Assembly: GCF_035916875.1 (NCBI RefSeq)
Contig: NZ_JAXUHN010000080.1
Location: forward strand, 26,998 to 90,997
Direction: 5' to 3'
DNA: 64,000 bases
From: Methylomicrobium sp035916875
Lineage (GTDB): Bacteria; Pseudomonadota; Gammaproteobacteria; Methylococcales; Methylomonadaceae
The translations under genes and the position numbers were made by a program. Below the pieces are notes generated by a model, which saw only the letters and a program-made list of their open reading frames with translations, was not told the origin of the DNA and ran no database searches. Of the stretch, positions 42,961-51,249 are shown one piece after another (within the stretch, counting starts at the first letter, position 1; each line of letters opens with the position of its first letter).

Positions 42961-43968
42961 TTAAGCTTCCGCCGTTTCTGGCTGATTTTCCAGCTCGCCC
43001 AAACGCTTGGCCAACAGATCTTCAAGAGCGACCAACGCCTTTTCGAAGCCGACGATGCCTTCGGACAGCTTATCGTTCGCCATGCGGTTTTCTTCGTGCA
43101 TGCGATCGAAAGTCGCGCGGTCCATCGTAATTTTTTCGATTGGGAAACTCGCGGCTTTGGCTGGGTCCAATTTACGTGGCAATTCGCCTTCGGTGGATTG
43201 CAACTCGGCCAGCAAGGATGGCGCGATAGTCAACAGGTCGCTGCCTGCCAATTCGGTGATTTCTCCGACATTGCGGAAGCTTGCGCCCATCACTTCGGTC
43301 TTGTAACCGAATTTCTTGTAATAGTTGTAGATCGAGGTGACCGAGATAACGCCTGGATCTTCGGCTGGCGCATAGGAGTCACGGCCGGTGTCTTTTTTGT
43401 ACCAGTCGAGGATGCGGCCGACGAATGGCGAAATCAGGGTAATGCCGTTTTCGGCGCAAGCGATCGCTTGGTGAATGCCGAACAACAGGGTCAGGTTACA
43501 GTGAATGCCTTCCTTTTCCAGAACCGCTGCGGCTTGAATGCCCTCCCAAGTCGAAGCGATTTTGATCAGTACGCGATCTTTCGAAATACCGGCGGCTTCA
43601 TATTGCGCGATGATTTCACGGCCTTTGGCGATCGTCGCTTCGGTATCGTAAGACAAACGCGCATCCACTTCGGTTGAAACACGGCCCGGGATGATTTCAA
43701 GAATTTTCAAACCGAAAGAAACCGCCAAGCGGTCGAACGCCAAGTTAGCCACCAGCGCAGGCGCCGCACTGCGTCCCAAGGTGTCGCGGGCGCCTTTCAA
43801 GGTGTCATCGACGATGCTTTGATACTGCGGCATTTGAGCAGCCGCGGTAATCAGCGAGGGGTTGGTGGTCGCGTCGCGAGGTTTGAAGGTTTCAATAGCC
43901 TGGATGTCCCCGGTGTCAGCCACAACGATGGTCATTTCCCTGAGTTGTTCTAGTAAATTCTTAGCCAT
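42961..43968 (-). CDS. tal: Transaldolase
   Basis: The 335-residue product matches the classical transaldolase of E. coli TalB length. ATTNPSLI near the N-terminus and the Schiff-base Lys in RVLIKIASTWEGI are present, with ISPFVGRILDW downstream. It moves dihydroxyacetone units between sugar phosphates in the RuMP rearrangement. The start at 43968 (MAKNLLEQL) is used; an ATG at 43977 adds three residues. Confidence 0.96.
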   Translation of the reverse strand: MAKNLLEQLREMTIVVADTGDIQAIETFKPRDATTNPSLITAAAQMPQYQSIVDDTLKGARDTLGRSAAPALVANLAFDRLAVSFGLKILEIIPGRVSTEVDARLSYDTEATIAKGREIIAQYEAAGISKDRVLIKIASTWEGIQAAAVLEKEGIHCNLTLLFGIHQAIACAENGITLISPFVGRILDWYKKDTGRDSYAPAEDPGVISVTSIYNYYKKFGYKTEVMGASFRNVGEITELAGSDLLTIAPSLLAELQSTEGELPRKLDPAKAASFPIEKITMDRATFDRMHEENRMANDKLSEGIVGFEKALVALEDLLAKRLGELENQPETAEA

Positions 43969-44421
43969 AATATGCACCTTACAAATTTATAATTAAAATA
44001 ACAAATGCCTTCCAAATATTACCACACTTCGTTTTTATACGATACTAGTGAATGAGTCAAATTTCGACGTCGGTTTTCGGTAGGCGACTTTGCTCATGGC
44101 TTGACGATTCAAGCCGCTTCTGCGCGGAACGGTACCGCAATGGCTATTGCGGCGCATCGGACTCGACGCCCGAATGGATGGAGGGGGGGGTTCGGATCAG
44201 ACGCAATGACCTGCCGATTGTGAATATGGCAGTGACAGAAAAACCGGCAAGCGAAGCCTGGCCAATTCAACTTTACTGTGAGGAAAGAAGTCGTTGAAGA
44301 TTTCGCAGCTTCCATCCACCTTGTTGCAAGGATCGAAACTACGATTTTGTTACTTCAGATGGAATGCATGAGCCTGTTTTTCGCGCTGGACGAACACAGG
44401 CTCAATGCATTAACCTCTGAA
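43969..44421. other. Gap upstream of tal
   Basis: No convincing gene is seen in these 453 bases. There is an 8-base G run at 44183-44190 and the hairpin at 44366-44408. The region presumably holds the tal promoter and the 3' end of the repeat-protein transcript. Confidence 0.5.
44366..44408 (-). terminator. Hairpin after the repeat-protein gene
   Basis: GAGCCTG / CAGGCTC arms with neighbouring GCAT/ATGC pairing lie 14 bases past the stop of the soluble repeat protein. A T run is present on the plus side of the loop only. Confidence 0.45.
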
Positions 44422-45732
44422 TCATGTGGATTGCAGCAGGTACTTATCGACTCCTGTCGGCTTTTTGGCGACGGCTGCTTTTTTTGCCGGGCCTTGCTGT
44501 GCATTAATATATTTGGAAACCCGCGTTGGCTTCGTTTTCTTCGGCTTAGCGGCGTCATTACCCAAGGCTTCCGACGCCGGAATGAATTCTCCTTCCAAAC
44601 AAATCTCGGCCGGAACGTCAGCCTGGCTCGCCGAAGCGTCAAACGCATCGTTTTGCAGACTCAGATATTTGGCAACACCGGTCAACACAAACTCCCGATG
44701 GACGGGTTGCTTCGCCGCCGCCTTGTCACCGACGGTTTGCGTGTGTTGAACAAGGTATCTGCTCACACCACTCGCCTTGACCGCCTGACTTGGAACCGCC
44801 AATCTTTGCTTGATCAAATATCTGGCAACGCCCGAAAACGCCGGCTTGGTTTTGGCAAGCAGAGCTTGCGTTTCCAAATATTTGGCAACACTGCTGACGA
44901 CCGGTTTTGGCGAATAGACACGGCTCTTTGTCAGGTATCTCGCAACACCGCTTTGACGCGGCTTCAGACTGTCCCGAACGACTTGCCGCGCAATATACTT
45001 GGCTACTTTACTGACGGCAGGCTTTTGGCTGTCTAATTTCGCTTGCTGCTGAAAATACAGTCCGACCCGCGTTTTCGCCGGCACCTCCCGAACTTCGACA
45101 GACGGTGTTGCCTTTGCCTCCGCTTCCTGCTGAGCGGCAAGTGCCGCAGCTTTCTCGGCTGCGATACGCGCTTCTTCTTCCCGATAATGTTCGATCAGTT
45201 TTTGTGCGTCGAGCTTTCTTTGCAGTAAATCCTGTTCGGCCTGATATTTCGCCACGCCGGTCAATGCAGCGAGTTTCGCTTCGGCGATTTCCTGCCGGGT
45301 GATATATCGGCCGACACTGGTGCGTTTGGGCAGATATTGGGTTTTAATGATTTGTTTCGCGACATATTTCGCAACGCCACTGGCGGACGTTTCGCAGTCA
45401 AAGCGTGCCAAATATTGACTGACGCCAGTCACCCGCGTCACTTCCCGGCTTTTGATCGACTGCACCACCAGGTATTTACCGACGCCCGAGATCGCTTGAG
45501 TCTTATTTTTTTTCACATACTTCGACACTCCGGACTCGACAGGCCGGTTCCGAAGGTAGCGCGTCACGCCGGTATTTGTCGCGGCAACCGGAGCTCTTTC
45601 GACCGCTCCGGTAGATTGCACATATATATCCTCGGAGTGAGCCAAAGTTTGCTGTTTTTTCGTTCCTGTTTTGGACCGCTTACCAAAGGGATAAAATCCC
45701 TCGACCAAGCTGATCAAGTAAGCTTGATCCAT
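44422..45732 (-). CDS. Soluble [T/S]GVxKYL repeat protein (16 copies)
   Basis: The 436-residue protein has no signal peptide or membrane span. It carries 16 copies of a heptad close to TGVAKYL at residues 54, 67, 82, 102, 118, 138, 158, 221, 241, 261, 280, 300, 321, 351, 403 and 426. Most are 19-21 residues apart. The Tyr is invariant, position 3 is always Val, and position 5 is usually Lys or Arg. Residues 165-205 form a charged, Ala-rich helix, probably a coiled coil. The rest is basic, with many Lys-Pro linkers. It starts 3 bases after the membrane partner gene and sits between tkt and tal. I know no named family. A multivalent scaffold or organiser is inferred. Confidence 0.85.
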   Translation of the reverse strand: MDQAYLISLVEGFYPFGKRSKTGTKKQQTLAHSEDIYVQSTGAVERAPVAATNTGVTRYLRNRPVESGVSKYVKKNKTQAISGVGKYLVVQSIKSREVTRVTGVSQYLARFDCETSASGVAKYVAKQIIKTQYLPKRTSVGRYITRQEIAEAKLAALTGVAKYQAEQDLLQRKLDAQKLIEHYREEEARIAAEKAAALAAQQEAEAKATPSVEVREVPAKTRVGLYFQQQAKLDSQKPAVSKVAKYIARQVVRDSLKPRQSGVARYLTKSRVYSPKPVVSSVAKYLETQALLAKTKPAFSGVARYLIKQRLAVPSQAVKASGVSRYLVQHTQTVGDKAAAKQPVHREFVLTGVAKYLSLQNDAFDASASQADVPAEICLEGEFIPASEALGNDAAKPKKTKPTRVSKYINAQQGPAKKAAVAKKPTGVDKYLLQST

Positions 45733-45735
45733 CCA

Positions 45736-46395
45736 TTACCCCCGGTCGCGCAGATATTTTTCGACACGAGAAGCTGGCTTTGACGAAGCGCTTTCGGAAG
45801 CTGGCTTCTGGCTAGCCATGTACTTGGCAACGCCGGTCAGCGGCGCAGAAGCCGCGGCGGATTTGACTTGTTGCTCCAGGTATCGGGCTACGCCGGTTCC
45901 GGTTTTACGGTTCAGGTATTTCGCCACGCCGGTCGCGCCGCCGGCAGCTGGACGCGTTTGAGCTTGCCCCGCGTGACCTACAGGCTGCGCTTGCTTCTTA
46001 AAGAAAATCACGCCAACGAACGCCAACACCGCCAAACCGATCAAATAGATGAAATTGGACTCTTCTTTTTTGGCCTCGGGAGCAGCTGAACTCTCAGCAA
46101 CGGCGCCGGCGCCGGAAGAAGGTGCAGAAGGAGCGGCGGCGGAATGTTTATAGTTGGAATCGGAATAAACGACTTTCGGCTGGAAATCGGCCGCAGGATA
46201 TTTCGAATCCGCCGGCTTTGCAGTGGATGATGGCGCAGCAGCAGGAGCTGATGAGCTTTCATGCTTGTAATCGGCATCCTGGTAAAGCACTTTCGGTTGA
46301 AAGTCGGAAGCAGGATATTGTGAGTCGGCACCCGCAACAGAACTGGCCAACAGTAAAGCCGCAAATGCACCGTTTGTTATATTTATAATTTTCAC
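45736..46395 (-). CDS. Membrane-anchored [T/S]GVxKYL repeat protein (4 copies)
   Basis: The preferred start is GTG 46395, which has AGGGTG about 6 bases upstream (219 residues); GTG 46404 is possible. A signal peptide (about 1-23) precedes a Ser/Ala/Pro-rich outer part with two copies of a 19-residue unit (27-45 and 66-84, YPA[SA]DFQPKV and YKH). A single span (about 115-132, IYLIGLAVLAFVGVIFF) follows, then KK, so the C-terminus should be cytoplasmic. That tail bears TGVAKYL (155), TGVARYL (167), TGVAKYM (187) and SRVEKYL (209). The same motif fills the next gene, so they likely work together. Confidence 0.85.
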   Translation of the reverse strand: MKIINITNGAFAALLLASSVAGADSQYPASDFQPKVLYQDADYKHESSSAPAAAPSSTAKPADSKYPAADFQPKVVYSDSNYKHSAAAPSAPSSGAGAVAESSAAPEAKKEESNFIYLIGLAVLAFVGVIFFKKQAQPVGHAGQAQTRPAAGGATGVAKYLNRKTGTGVARYLEQQVKSAAASAPLTGVAKYMASQKPASESASSKPASRVEKYLRDRG

Positions 46396-46483
46396 GTTGT
46401 TCACCCTAAAATAAGTCGAAGTATGCGGAACGAGGTCCTAGACAGTGTGATGCGCATTCGCGATGCCCAGGAACGCGTCAATT

Positions 46484-46517
46484 GACAGGCTGCCCCCGCC
46501 CGCCGGGGCAGCCTGTC
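46484..46517 (-). terminator. Strong hairpin between tkt and the membrane repeat gene
   Basis: Perfect 13-base arms GACAGGCTGCCCC / GGGGCAGCCTGTC with an 8-base loop start 10 bases past the tkt stop. A T run follows on the plus strand only. It likely limits or stabilises the tkt transcript. Confidence 0.6.
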
Positions 46518-46526
46518 ATTTTTCAA

Positions 46527-48521
46527 TTAAAGTACAGCTTCCACGTGCTTGACGACATTTTCGACGGTGAAGCCAAACTCCTTGAAAAGGAGTCCTGCCG
46601 GCGCCGATTCACCGAAGTGATCTATACCGACGACCTTGCCGTTGCTGCCGACATATCTCCACCAACCTTCGGTGACGCCGGCTTCGACTGCAACCCGCTT
46701 GGTAACAGCCGCAGGCAATACCGATTCACGGTATTCAGCATCCTGCGCATCGAAAACGTTCGTGGACGGCATCGAAACAACACGAATCTTGCTGCCTTTC
46801 GCCCGGAGTTCATCCGCCGCTTTCAACGCAAGTTCGACTTCTGAACCGGTCGCAATGATGATCGCATCCGGCTGGCCTTCGCTGTCGCTCAAGATATAAC
46901 CGCCGCGAGAAATCAATTTGATTTGCTCTTCGCTACGCGGAATATGCGGCAGATTTTGCCGTGAGAATACCAATGTGGTCGGACCATCCTTACGCTCGAT
47001 CGCCGCGCGCCAGGACACTGCCGTTTCGACCGCGTCGCACGGGCGCCAGACATGCATGGTCGGAATCATCCGCAGGGTAGCGGTTTGCTCGATCGGTTGG
47101 TGAGTTGGACCGTCTTCGCCCAGACCGATGGAGTCATGGGTATAAACGAAGATCGATCTGATCTTCATCAACGCCGCCATCCGCAGTGCGTTACGCGCAT
47201 ACTCGGAGAACATCAGGAAGGTCGCGCCAAACGGGATCAAGCCGCCATGCAGGGCGATACCGTTCATGATCGCGGACATGCCGAACTCGCGCACACCGTA
47301 GTTGACATAGTTCGCTGCCGGCTTGTTCGCACGCATCGGCTTGTAACCGGACCATTCGGTCATGTTCGAACAGCCGAGGTCGGCCGAACCGCCAAAAATT
47401 TCGGGCAACAATTTTGCGTAACCTTCGATTGATGCCAACGATGACAAACGGGTCGCGGTGGTTTTGGCTTGTGCGTTAACGGAAGCAACAAAGCTGTCCG
47501 CGTCGGCTTGCCAATTCGCCGGCAAATCGCCATTCATCCGGCGTTCGAAATCGGCCGCCAATTCAGGATAAGCCGCTTTATAAGCCGCAAACGCCTCATT
47601 CCAGGCTTTCTCGGCCGCCGCGCCTTTGGCTTTCGCGTCCCAACCGGCATAGACTTCGGCAGGCACTTCGAAAGGACCGTAATCCCAACCCAAAGCGGCC
47701 TTCGTCAGATTAATTTCTTCTTCACCCAAGGGCGCGCCGTGGCAGGCATGACTGCCGGCTTTGTTAGGCGCACCGAAACCGATCGTGGTTTTGCAGCAGA
47801 TCAGCGTCGGCTTGTCGGTCATCACTTTCGCCAGTTCGATCGCTTTGGCGATCGCTTGCGAATCATGGCCGTCGACATCGGCAATAACGTGCCAGCCGTA
47901 GGCTTCGAAACGTTTTGGGGTATTGTCGGTAAACCAGCCCTCGACGTGTCCGTCGATCGAAATACCGTTATCGTCCCAGAAAGCGATCAGATTGCCCAGA
48001 CCCAACGTACCGGCCAGCGAGCAGGCTTCATGGGAAATACCTTCCATCAAGCAGCCGTCACCCAGGAATACATAGGTTTTGTGGTCGACAATTTTATGAC
48101 CGTCTTTATTGAAATTCGCAGCCAACGCTTTTTCGGCAATCGCCATGCCGACCGCGTTGGTGATGCCTTGACCCAGAGGACCGGTCGTGGTTTCCACGCC
48201 TGGCGCATAGCCGTACTCAGGGTGGCCTGGAGTCTTGGAGTGCAACTGACGGAACTGTTTCAGTTCTTCGATCGGCAAATCGTAACCGGTCAGATGCAGC
48301 AGGGAATAAATCAGCATTGAGCCGTGGCCATTGGACAGTACAAACCGGTCGCGGTTTGGCCATTTTGGATTGGCCGGATTGTGGTGCATATGATCGTTCC
48401 ACAATACCTCGGCAATATCCGCCATACCCATCGGGGCGCCTGGATGGCCCGAATTTGCTTTTTGTACAGCATCCATGCTCAAAGCGCGAATGGCGTTAGC
48501 TAATACACGGCGCGATGCCAT
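46527..48521 (-). CDS. tkt: Transketolase
   Basis: The 664-residue thiamine-diphosphate enzyme moves two-carbon units in ribulose-5-P regeneration. FLGDGCLMEGISHEA and NLIAFWDDNGISIDG form the ThDP and metal site. HGAPLG, HDSIGLGEDGPTHQPIEQ and FRPC-like WRPCDAVET belong to the substrate and pyrimidine domains. Length is normal for Tkt. It lies 121 bases after hxlB. Confidence 0.97.
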   Translation of the reverse strand: MASRRVLANAIRALSMDAVQKANSGHPGAPMGMADIAEVLWNDHMHHNPANPKWPNRDRFVLSNGHGSMLIYSLLHLTGYDLPIEELKQFRQLHSKTPGHPEYGYAPGVETTTGPLGQGITNAVGMAIAEKALAANFNKDGHKIVDHKTYVFLGDGCLMEGISHEACSLAGTLGLGNLIAFWDDNGISIDGHVEGWFTDNTPKRFEAYGWHVIADVDGHDSQAIAKAIELAKVMTDKPTLICCKTTIGFGAPNKAGSHACHGAPLGEEEINLTKAALGWDYGPFEVPAEVYAGWDAKAKGAAAEKAWNEAFAAYKAAYPELAADFERRMNGDLPANWQADADSFVASVNAQAKTTATRLSSLASIEGYAKLLPEIFGGSADLGCSNMTEWSGYKPMRANKPAANYVNYGVREFGMSAIMNGIALHGGLIPFGATFLMFSEYARNALRMAALMKIRSIFVYTHDSIGLGEDGPTHQPIEQTATLRMIPTMHVWRPCDAVETAVSWRAAIERKDGPTTLVFSRQNLPHIPRSEEQIKLISRGGYILSDSEGQPDAIIIATGSEVELALKAADELRAKGSKIRVVSMPSTNVFDAQDAEYRESVLPAAVTKRVAVEAGVTEGWWRYVGSNGKVVGIDHFGESAPAGLLFKEFGFTVENVVKHVEAVL

Positions 48522-48603
48522 AGTCTTCTCCTTTGTTGGTAAATTATGTTGAGTTAATCAGCCTATTCAGCGTCAGTTGATTTCGTCGCCAAACACATGA
48601 GAA

Positions 48604-48633
48604 AAGAACGGGCAGCCTAGGCCGCCCGTTCTT
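48604..48633 (-). terminator. Terminator after hxlB
   Basis: AAGAACGGGC / GCCCGTTCTT arms with a GC-rich centre; on the minus strand TTTTCTC follows, so it is a good rho-independent terminator for the hxlA-hxlB transcript. Confidence 0.7.
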
Positions 48634-48641
48634 GGATTACG

Positions 48642-49175
48642 CTATTCTAGGTTAGCGTGCCTTTCCCTCATGATTTCTTCCGGGATGCCTTTCTCATGGA
48701 TGATATGAGAAATGGTCGCTTCGAGGAAGAACAGGGTCGACAGTTCGAAAACCGTGCCCATTGGCATTCCGACCACTTTGCCGTATTGTTCAGCCTGGCC
48801 GATCTGGAAAACCGCGTCGGCCATGTCGCCTATCGTTGAACTGCTCTTTGCCGAGATCAACACAATGTCTGCGCCGATTTTTTTCGCGCTTTTCGTGAAT
48901 GCAATCAGCTGCTCGGTTTCGCCCGAGCCTGAAATGATAATCAACAAGTCGCCGCTTTTAATGCTAGGCGTGACAATCTCACCCACAACGCTGACATCGT
49001 AACCGGCATGCACCAATCGCATCGCAAAGAAATTGCCGACAAGTTTGGAACGACCGGCGCCTGAAACAAATATACGCTTGGCGTTGTCAAGCATTCGGGT
49101 CAGCTTTTGATCGTAAGACGAATCGGTCGCCGACAGAATGCCCGAAATTTTATCTACGATAAGTTGCTGATGCAT
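48642..49175 (-). CDS. hxlB: 6-phospho-3-hexuloisomerase
   Basis: The 177-residue SIS-domain isomerase converts hexulose-6-P to fructose-6-P. Sugar-phosphate loops include FVSGAGRSKLVGNFFAMRLVH and ISGSGETEQLI, and QIGQAEQYG lies near the end. It starts 2 bases after the hxlA stop, so the pair is one translational unit, the formaldehyde-fixing core of the RuMP pathway. Confidence 0.96.
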   Translation of the reverse strand: MHQQLIVDKISGILSATDSSYDQKLTRMLDNAKRIFVSGAGRSKLVGNFFAMRLVHAGYDVSVVGEIVTPSIKSGDLLIIISGSGETEQLIAFTKSAKKIGADIVLISAKSSSTIGDMADAVFQIGQAEQYGKVVGMPMGTVFELSTLFFLEATISHIIHEKGIPEEIMRERHANLE

Positions 49176-49177
49176 TG

Positions 49178-49819
49178 TTATACAGCTTCAACCAGTTCGC
49201 GGATTTCACGCGCAGCGTCTGCTGGGGATGGAGCGCCATAGATGGCAGCGCCGACCACGATGATGTTCGCGCCAGCTCTGACGACGTCTTGTACGGTAGA
49301 GGCTTTGATACCGCCCGCAACAGAAATTCTGACGTTCAGACCCAATCTGGCGATGTCGCTCAGATCGCCGAATGGAGTGTGGCCGGCAGCTTGAGCGTCC
49401 AGACCGGTATGCACGCCCATGATGTGAGCGCCGGCTTCCGCGCAAGCGCGTGCGCAAGCGACTTTGTCGTCAACGTTGATCAGGTCGATTTGAGCTTCCG
49501 CGCCGTGAGCGTTAGCGGCTTTGATGACGCCTTTGCAAGTTGCCAAGCCGGATACGCCCAGAACGGTGCAGATGTCGGCGCCTGCTGCATAGAAAGGAGT
49601 CGCTTCGTATTCACCGGCGTCCATGGTTTTCAGGTCAACCAGCAACAATTTATCCGGGAATCTGGCGCGCAGGTCTTTAACCAGGTTAACACCGTTGTGC
49701 TTGATGCAAGGAGTGCCGATCTCGAAAATATCGACGTGTGGCGCTACGGTTTCGGCCAGCGCGATGGTTGCGTTGTAATCCAGAGAATCTAATGCGATTT
49801 GAATTAATGGTTTTGCCAT
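49178..49819 (-). CDS. hxlA: 3-hexulose-6-phosphate synthase
   Basis: The 213-residue TIM-barrel enzyme condenses formaldehyde with ribulose-5-P. Signature residues are Asp62, Lys64 and Asp67 in VDLKTMDAGEYEA, EIGTPCIKHNG for phosphate, and VAGGIKASTVQD near the end. A ribosome site GGAG lies 8 bases upstream. A sigma70-type promoter is seen at 49879-49908. It heads the minus-strand RuMP cluster. Confidence 0.97.
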   Translation of the reverse strand: MAKPLIQIALDSLDYNATIALAETVAPHVDIFEIGTPCIKHNGVNLVKDLRARFPDKLLLVDLKTMDAGEYEATPFYAAGADICTVLGVSGLATCKGVIKAANAHGAEAQIDLINVDDKVACARACAEAGAHIMGVHTGLDAQAAGHTPFGDLSDIARLGLNVRISVAGGIKASTVQDVVRAGANIIVVGAAIYGAPSPADAAREIRELVEAV

Positions 49820-50395
49820 GATATTGCTCCAATGGTTTGTTATTGTAGTTAGGTGATTACCTGTTTAATGCGAACGCTACTGTAAATTAGAAAGGGGAGT
49901 CATGTCAATGATCCGTGCTGAATACAGTAACGACGCCGTCTGCCGGTCTTTTAAGATGCTTTAAAAATAATCTTATTTTCAGTCAGTTATCTGCTAATTT
50001 TTGCCTATTTTGCCACGTTTCGCCGCGGTTCTTCGCATGAACTAAACACGATCGAAAATAAGCGTTTTTTAGCGTTTGATTGCCAGCGATAGAGCCATTA
50101 TAAATGGTAATAGCATAAATCGTAGGCGACCAAATCCCCTATTTGTTCGCGCCACGATGAACCTAATCCACCTTTTTTCGGCCCCACTTTCCTTCGCCGC
50201 AAGGACTAGACAAGCGCCTGACTCTTATGCCAAGCTGTTACGAGTCAAGGCTTACGCCGCTTGAATCAACGGGCGGCGACCGCTATTCATTGACTTTCAA
50301 TTAAGACGCCCTCCGCAGCACCGCAGGAGAGTAAACCAGCGGAAGCTAAGAATGAAACATTGCTTCGCGCCTTGTTCCCGAAGAGAAATAATTTT
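49820..50395. other. Divergent control region of hxlA and the HAD gene
   Basis: No gene is credible in these 576 bases. The hxlA promoter lies at the left. The right part is AT-rich, then GC-rich with short inverted repeats near 50310-50350 before the HAD gene. It could also hold a small RNA, but none is recognised. Confidence 0.4.
49879..49908 (-). promoter_or_regulatory. Putative sigma70 promoter of hxlA
   Basis: On the minus strand TTGACA (-35, perfect) is followed 18 bases later by TACAGT (-10). It lies 60-90 bases upstream of the hxlA start. Confidence 0.5.
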
Positions 50396-51232
50396 ATGGA
50401 ATCTTTCAACAATATCCGCGCCATGATCATCGACATGGACGGGGTGCTCTGGCATGGAACCGTGCCGCAACCCGGCCTGTGCGAGTTTTTCGAAACCCTT
50501 CGCGACCTTCAGATCCGTTTCATCCTGGCGACCAACAATGCCAGCCAGACGCAGGACCAATATGTCAAAAAACTCGCCGGAATGGGCGTGACCGTTGCGA
50601 AGGATCAAGTTTTGACATCCGGCATGGCGACCGCCCTGCATCTTGCCGAACACGCCGACCCGACTTCAACTCGCGTGTTTGTGGTCGGCGAAGACGGCGC
50701 CTGCGAACCCTTGCGCGAACAAGGATTTACCTTGACTGGGCTGTACGAACTCAAAACCGATAAAACACCAAATGCGCAAGGCGCAGATATCGTTGTCTGC
50801 GGCAAGGATTCGACGCTGACCTGGGACAAGCTCGCGACCGCGACCTTGAATATCCGGGCCGGCGCCAAGTTCATCGGCACCAATGCCGACACGACCCTGC
50901 CGACCGAATACGGCGTAACGCATGGAAACGGGGCAATTCTGGCTGCCCTGACAACCGCGACCGGCGTCTCGCCGATGATCATCGGCAAGCCCGAGCCGAT
51001 CATGTACCGGCAGGCAATGAAATTGCTGGGTTCCGATCCTGCCGAAACGATCGCGATCGGCGACCGCCTCGAAACCGACATTCTTGGCGCGGTGCGCACC
51101 GGCATCCGCAGTTTGATGGTTTTGACCGGCATATCGAGCGAGGACGATTTGCGCGGCTGCGACTATCAACCGACCTGGCTGATGCCGGATATTATCGCCG
51201 TTGCCGAGGCCTTGCGCCGCCAAACAGATTAA
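50396..51232 (+). CDS. HAD-superfamily (NagD-like) phosphatase
   Basis: The 278-residue HAD class IIA hydrolase has motif I DMDGVLWHG, motif II TNNAS, the Lys of KPEPIMYRQA and motif IV IGDRLETDI. Family members dephosphorylate small sugar phosphates or nucleotides. The start ATG 50396 is chosen over upstream codons in frame. It lies 17 bases before dhaK, so a shared role in triose or phosphosugar metabolism is possible. Confidence 0.9.
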   Translation: MESFNNIRAMIIDMDGVLWHGTVPQPGLCEFFETLRDLQIRFILATNNASQTQDQYVKKLAGMGVTVAKDQVLTSGMATALHLAEHADPTSTRVFVVGEDGACEPLREQGFTLTGLYELKTDKTPNAQGADIVVCGKDSTLTWDKLATATLNIRAGAKFIGTNADTTLPTEYGVTHGNGAILAALTTATGVSPMIIGKPEPIMYRQAMKLLGSDPAETIAIGDRLETDILGAVRTGIRSLMVLTGISSEDDLRGCDYQPTWLMPDIIAVAEALRRQTD

Positions 51233-51249
51233 CAACCGGAGTCACAGCC

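Noticed and set aside
44183..44190. Run of eight G as a phase-variation tract
   Set aside because: It lies in a non-coding gap and not at a promoter spacer or in a gene that I can support.
44422..46395. Repeated DNA of the TGVxKYL genes considered as CRISPR or recombination hot-spot
   Set aside because: Repeats are protein-level; codons vary between copies and no constant DNA repeat or spacer pattern exists.
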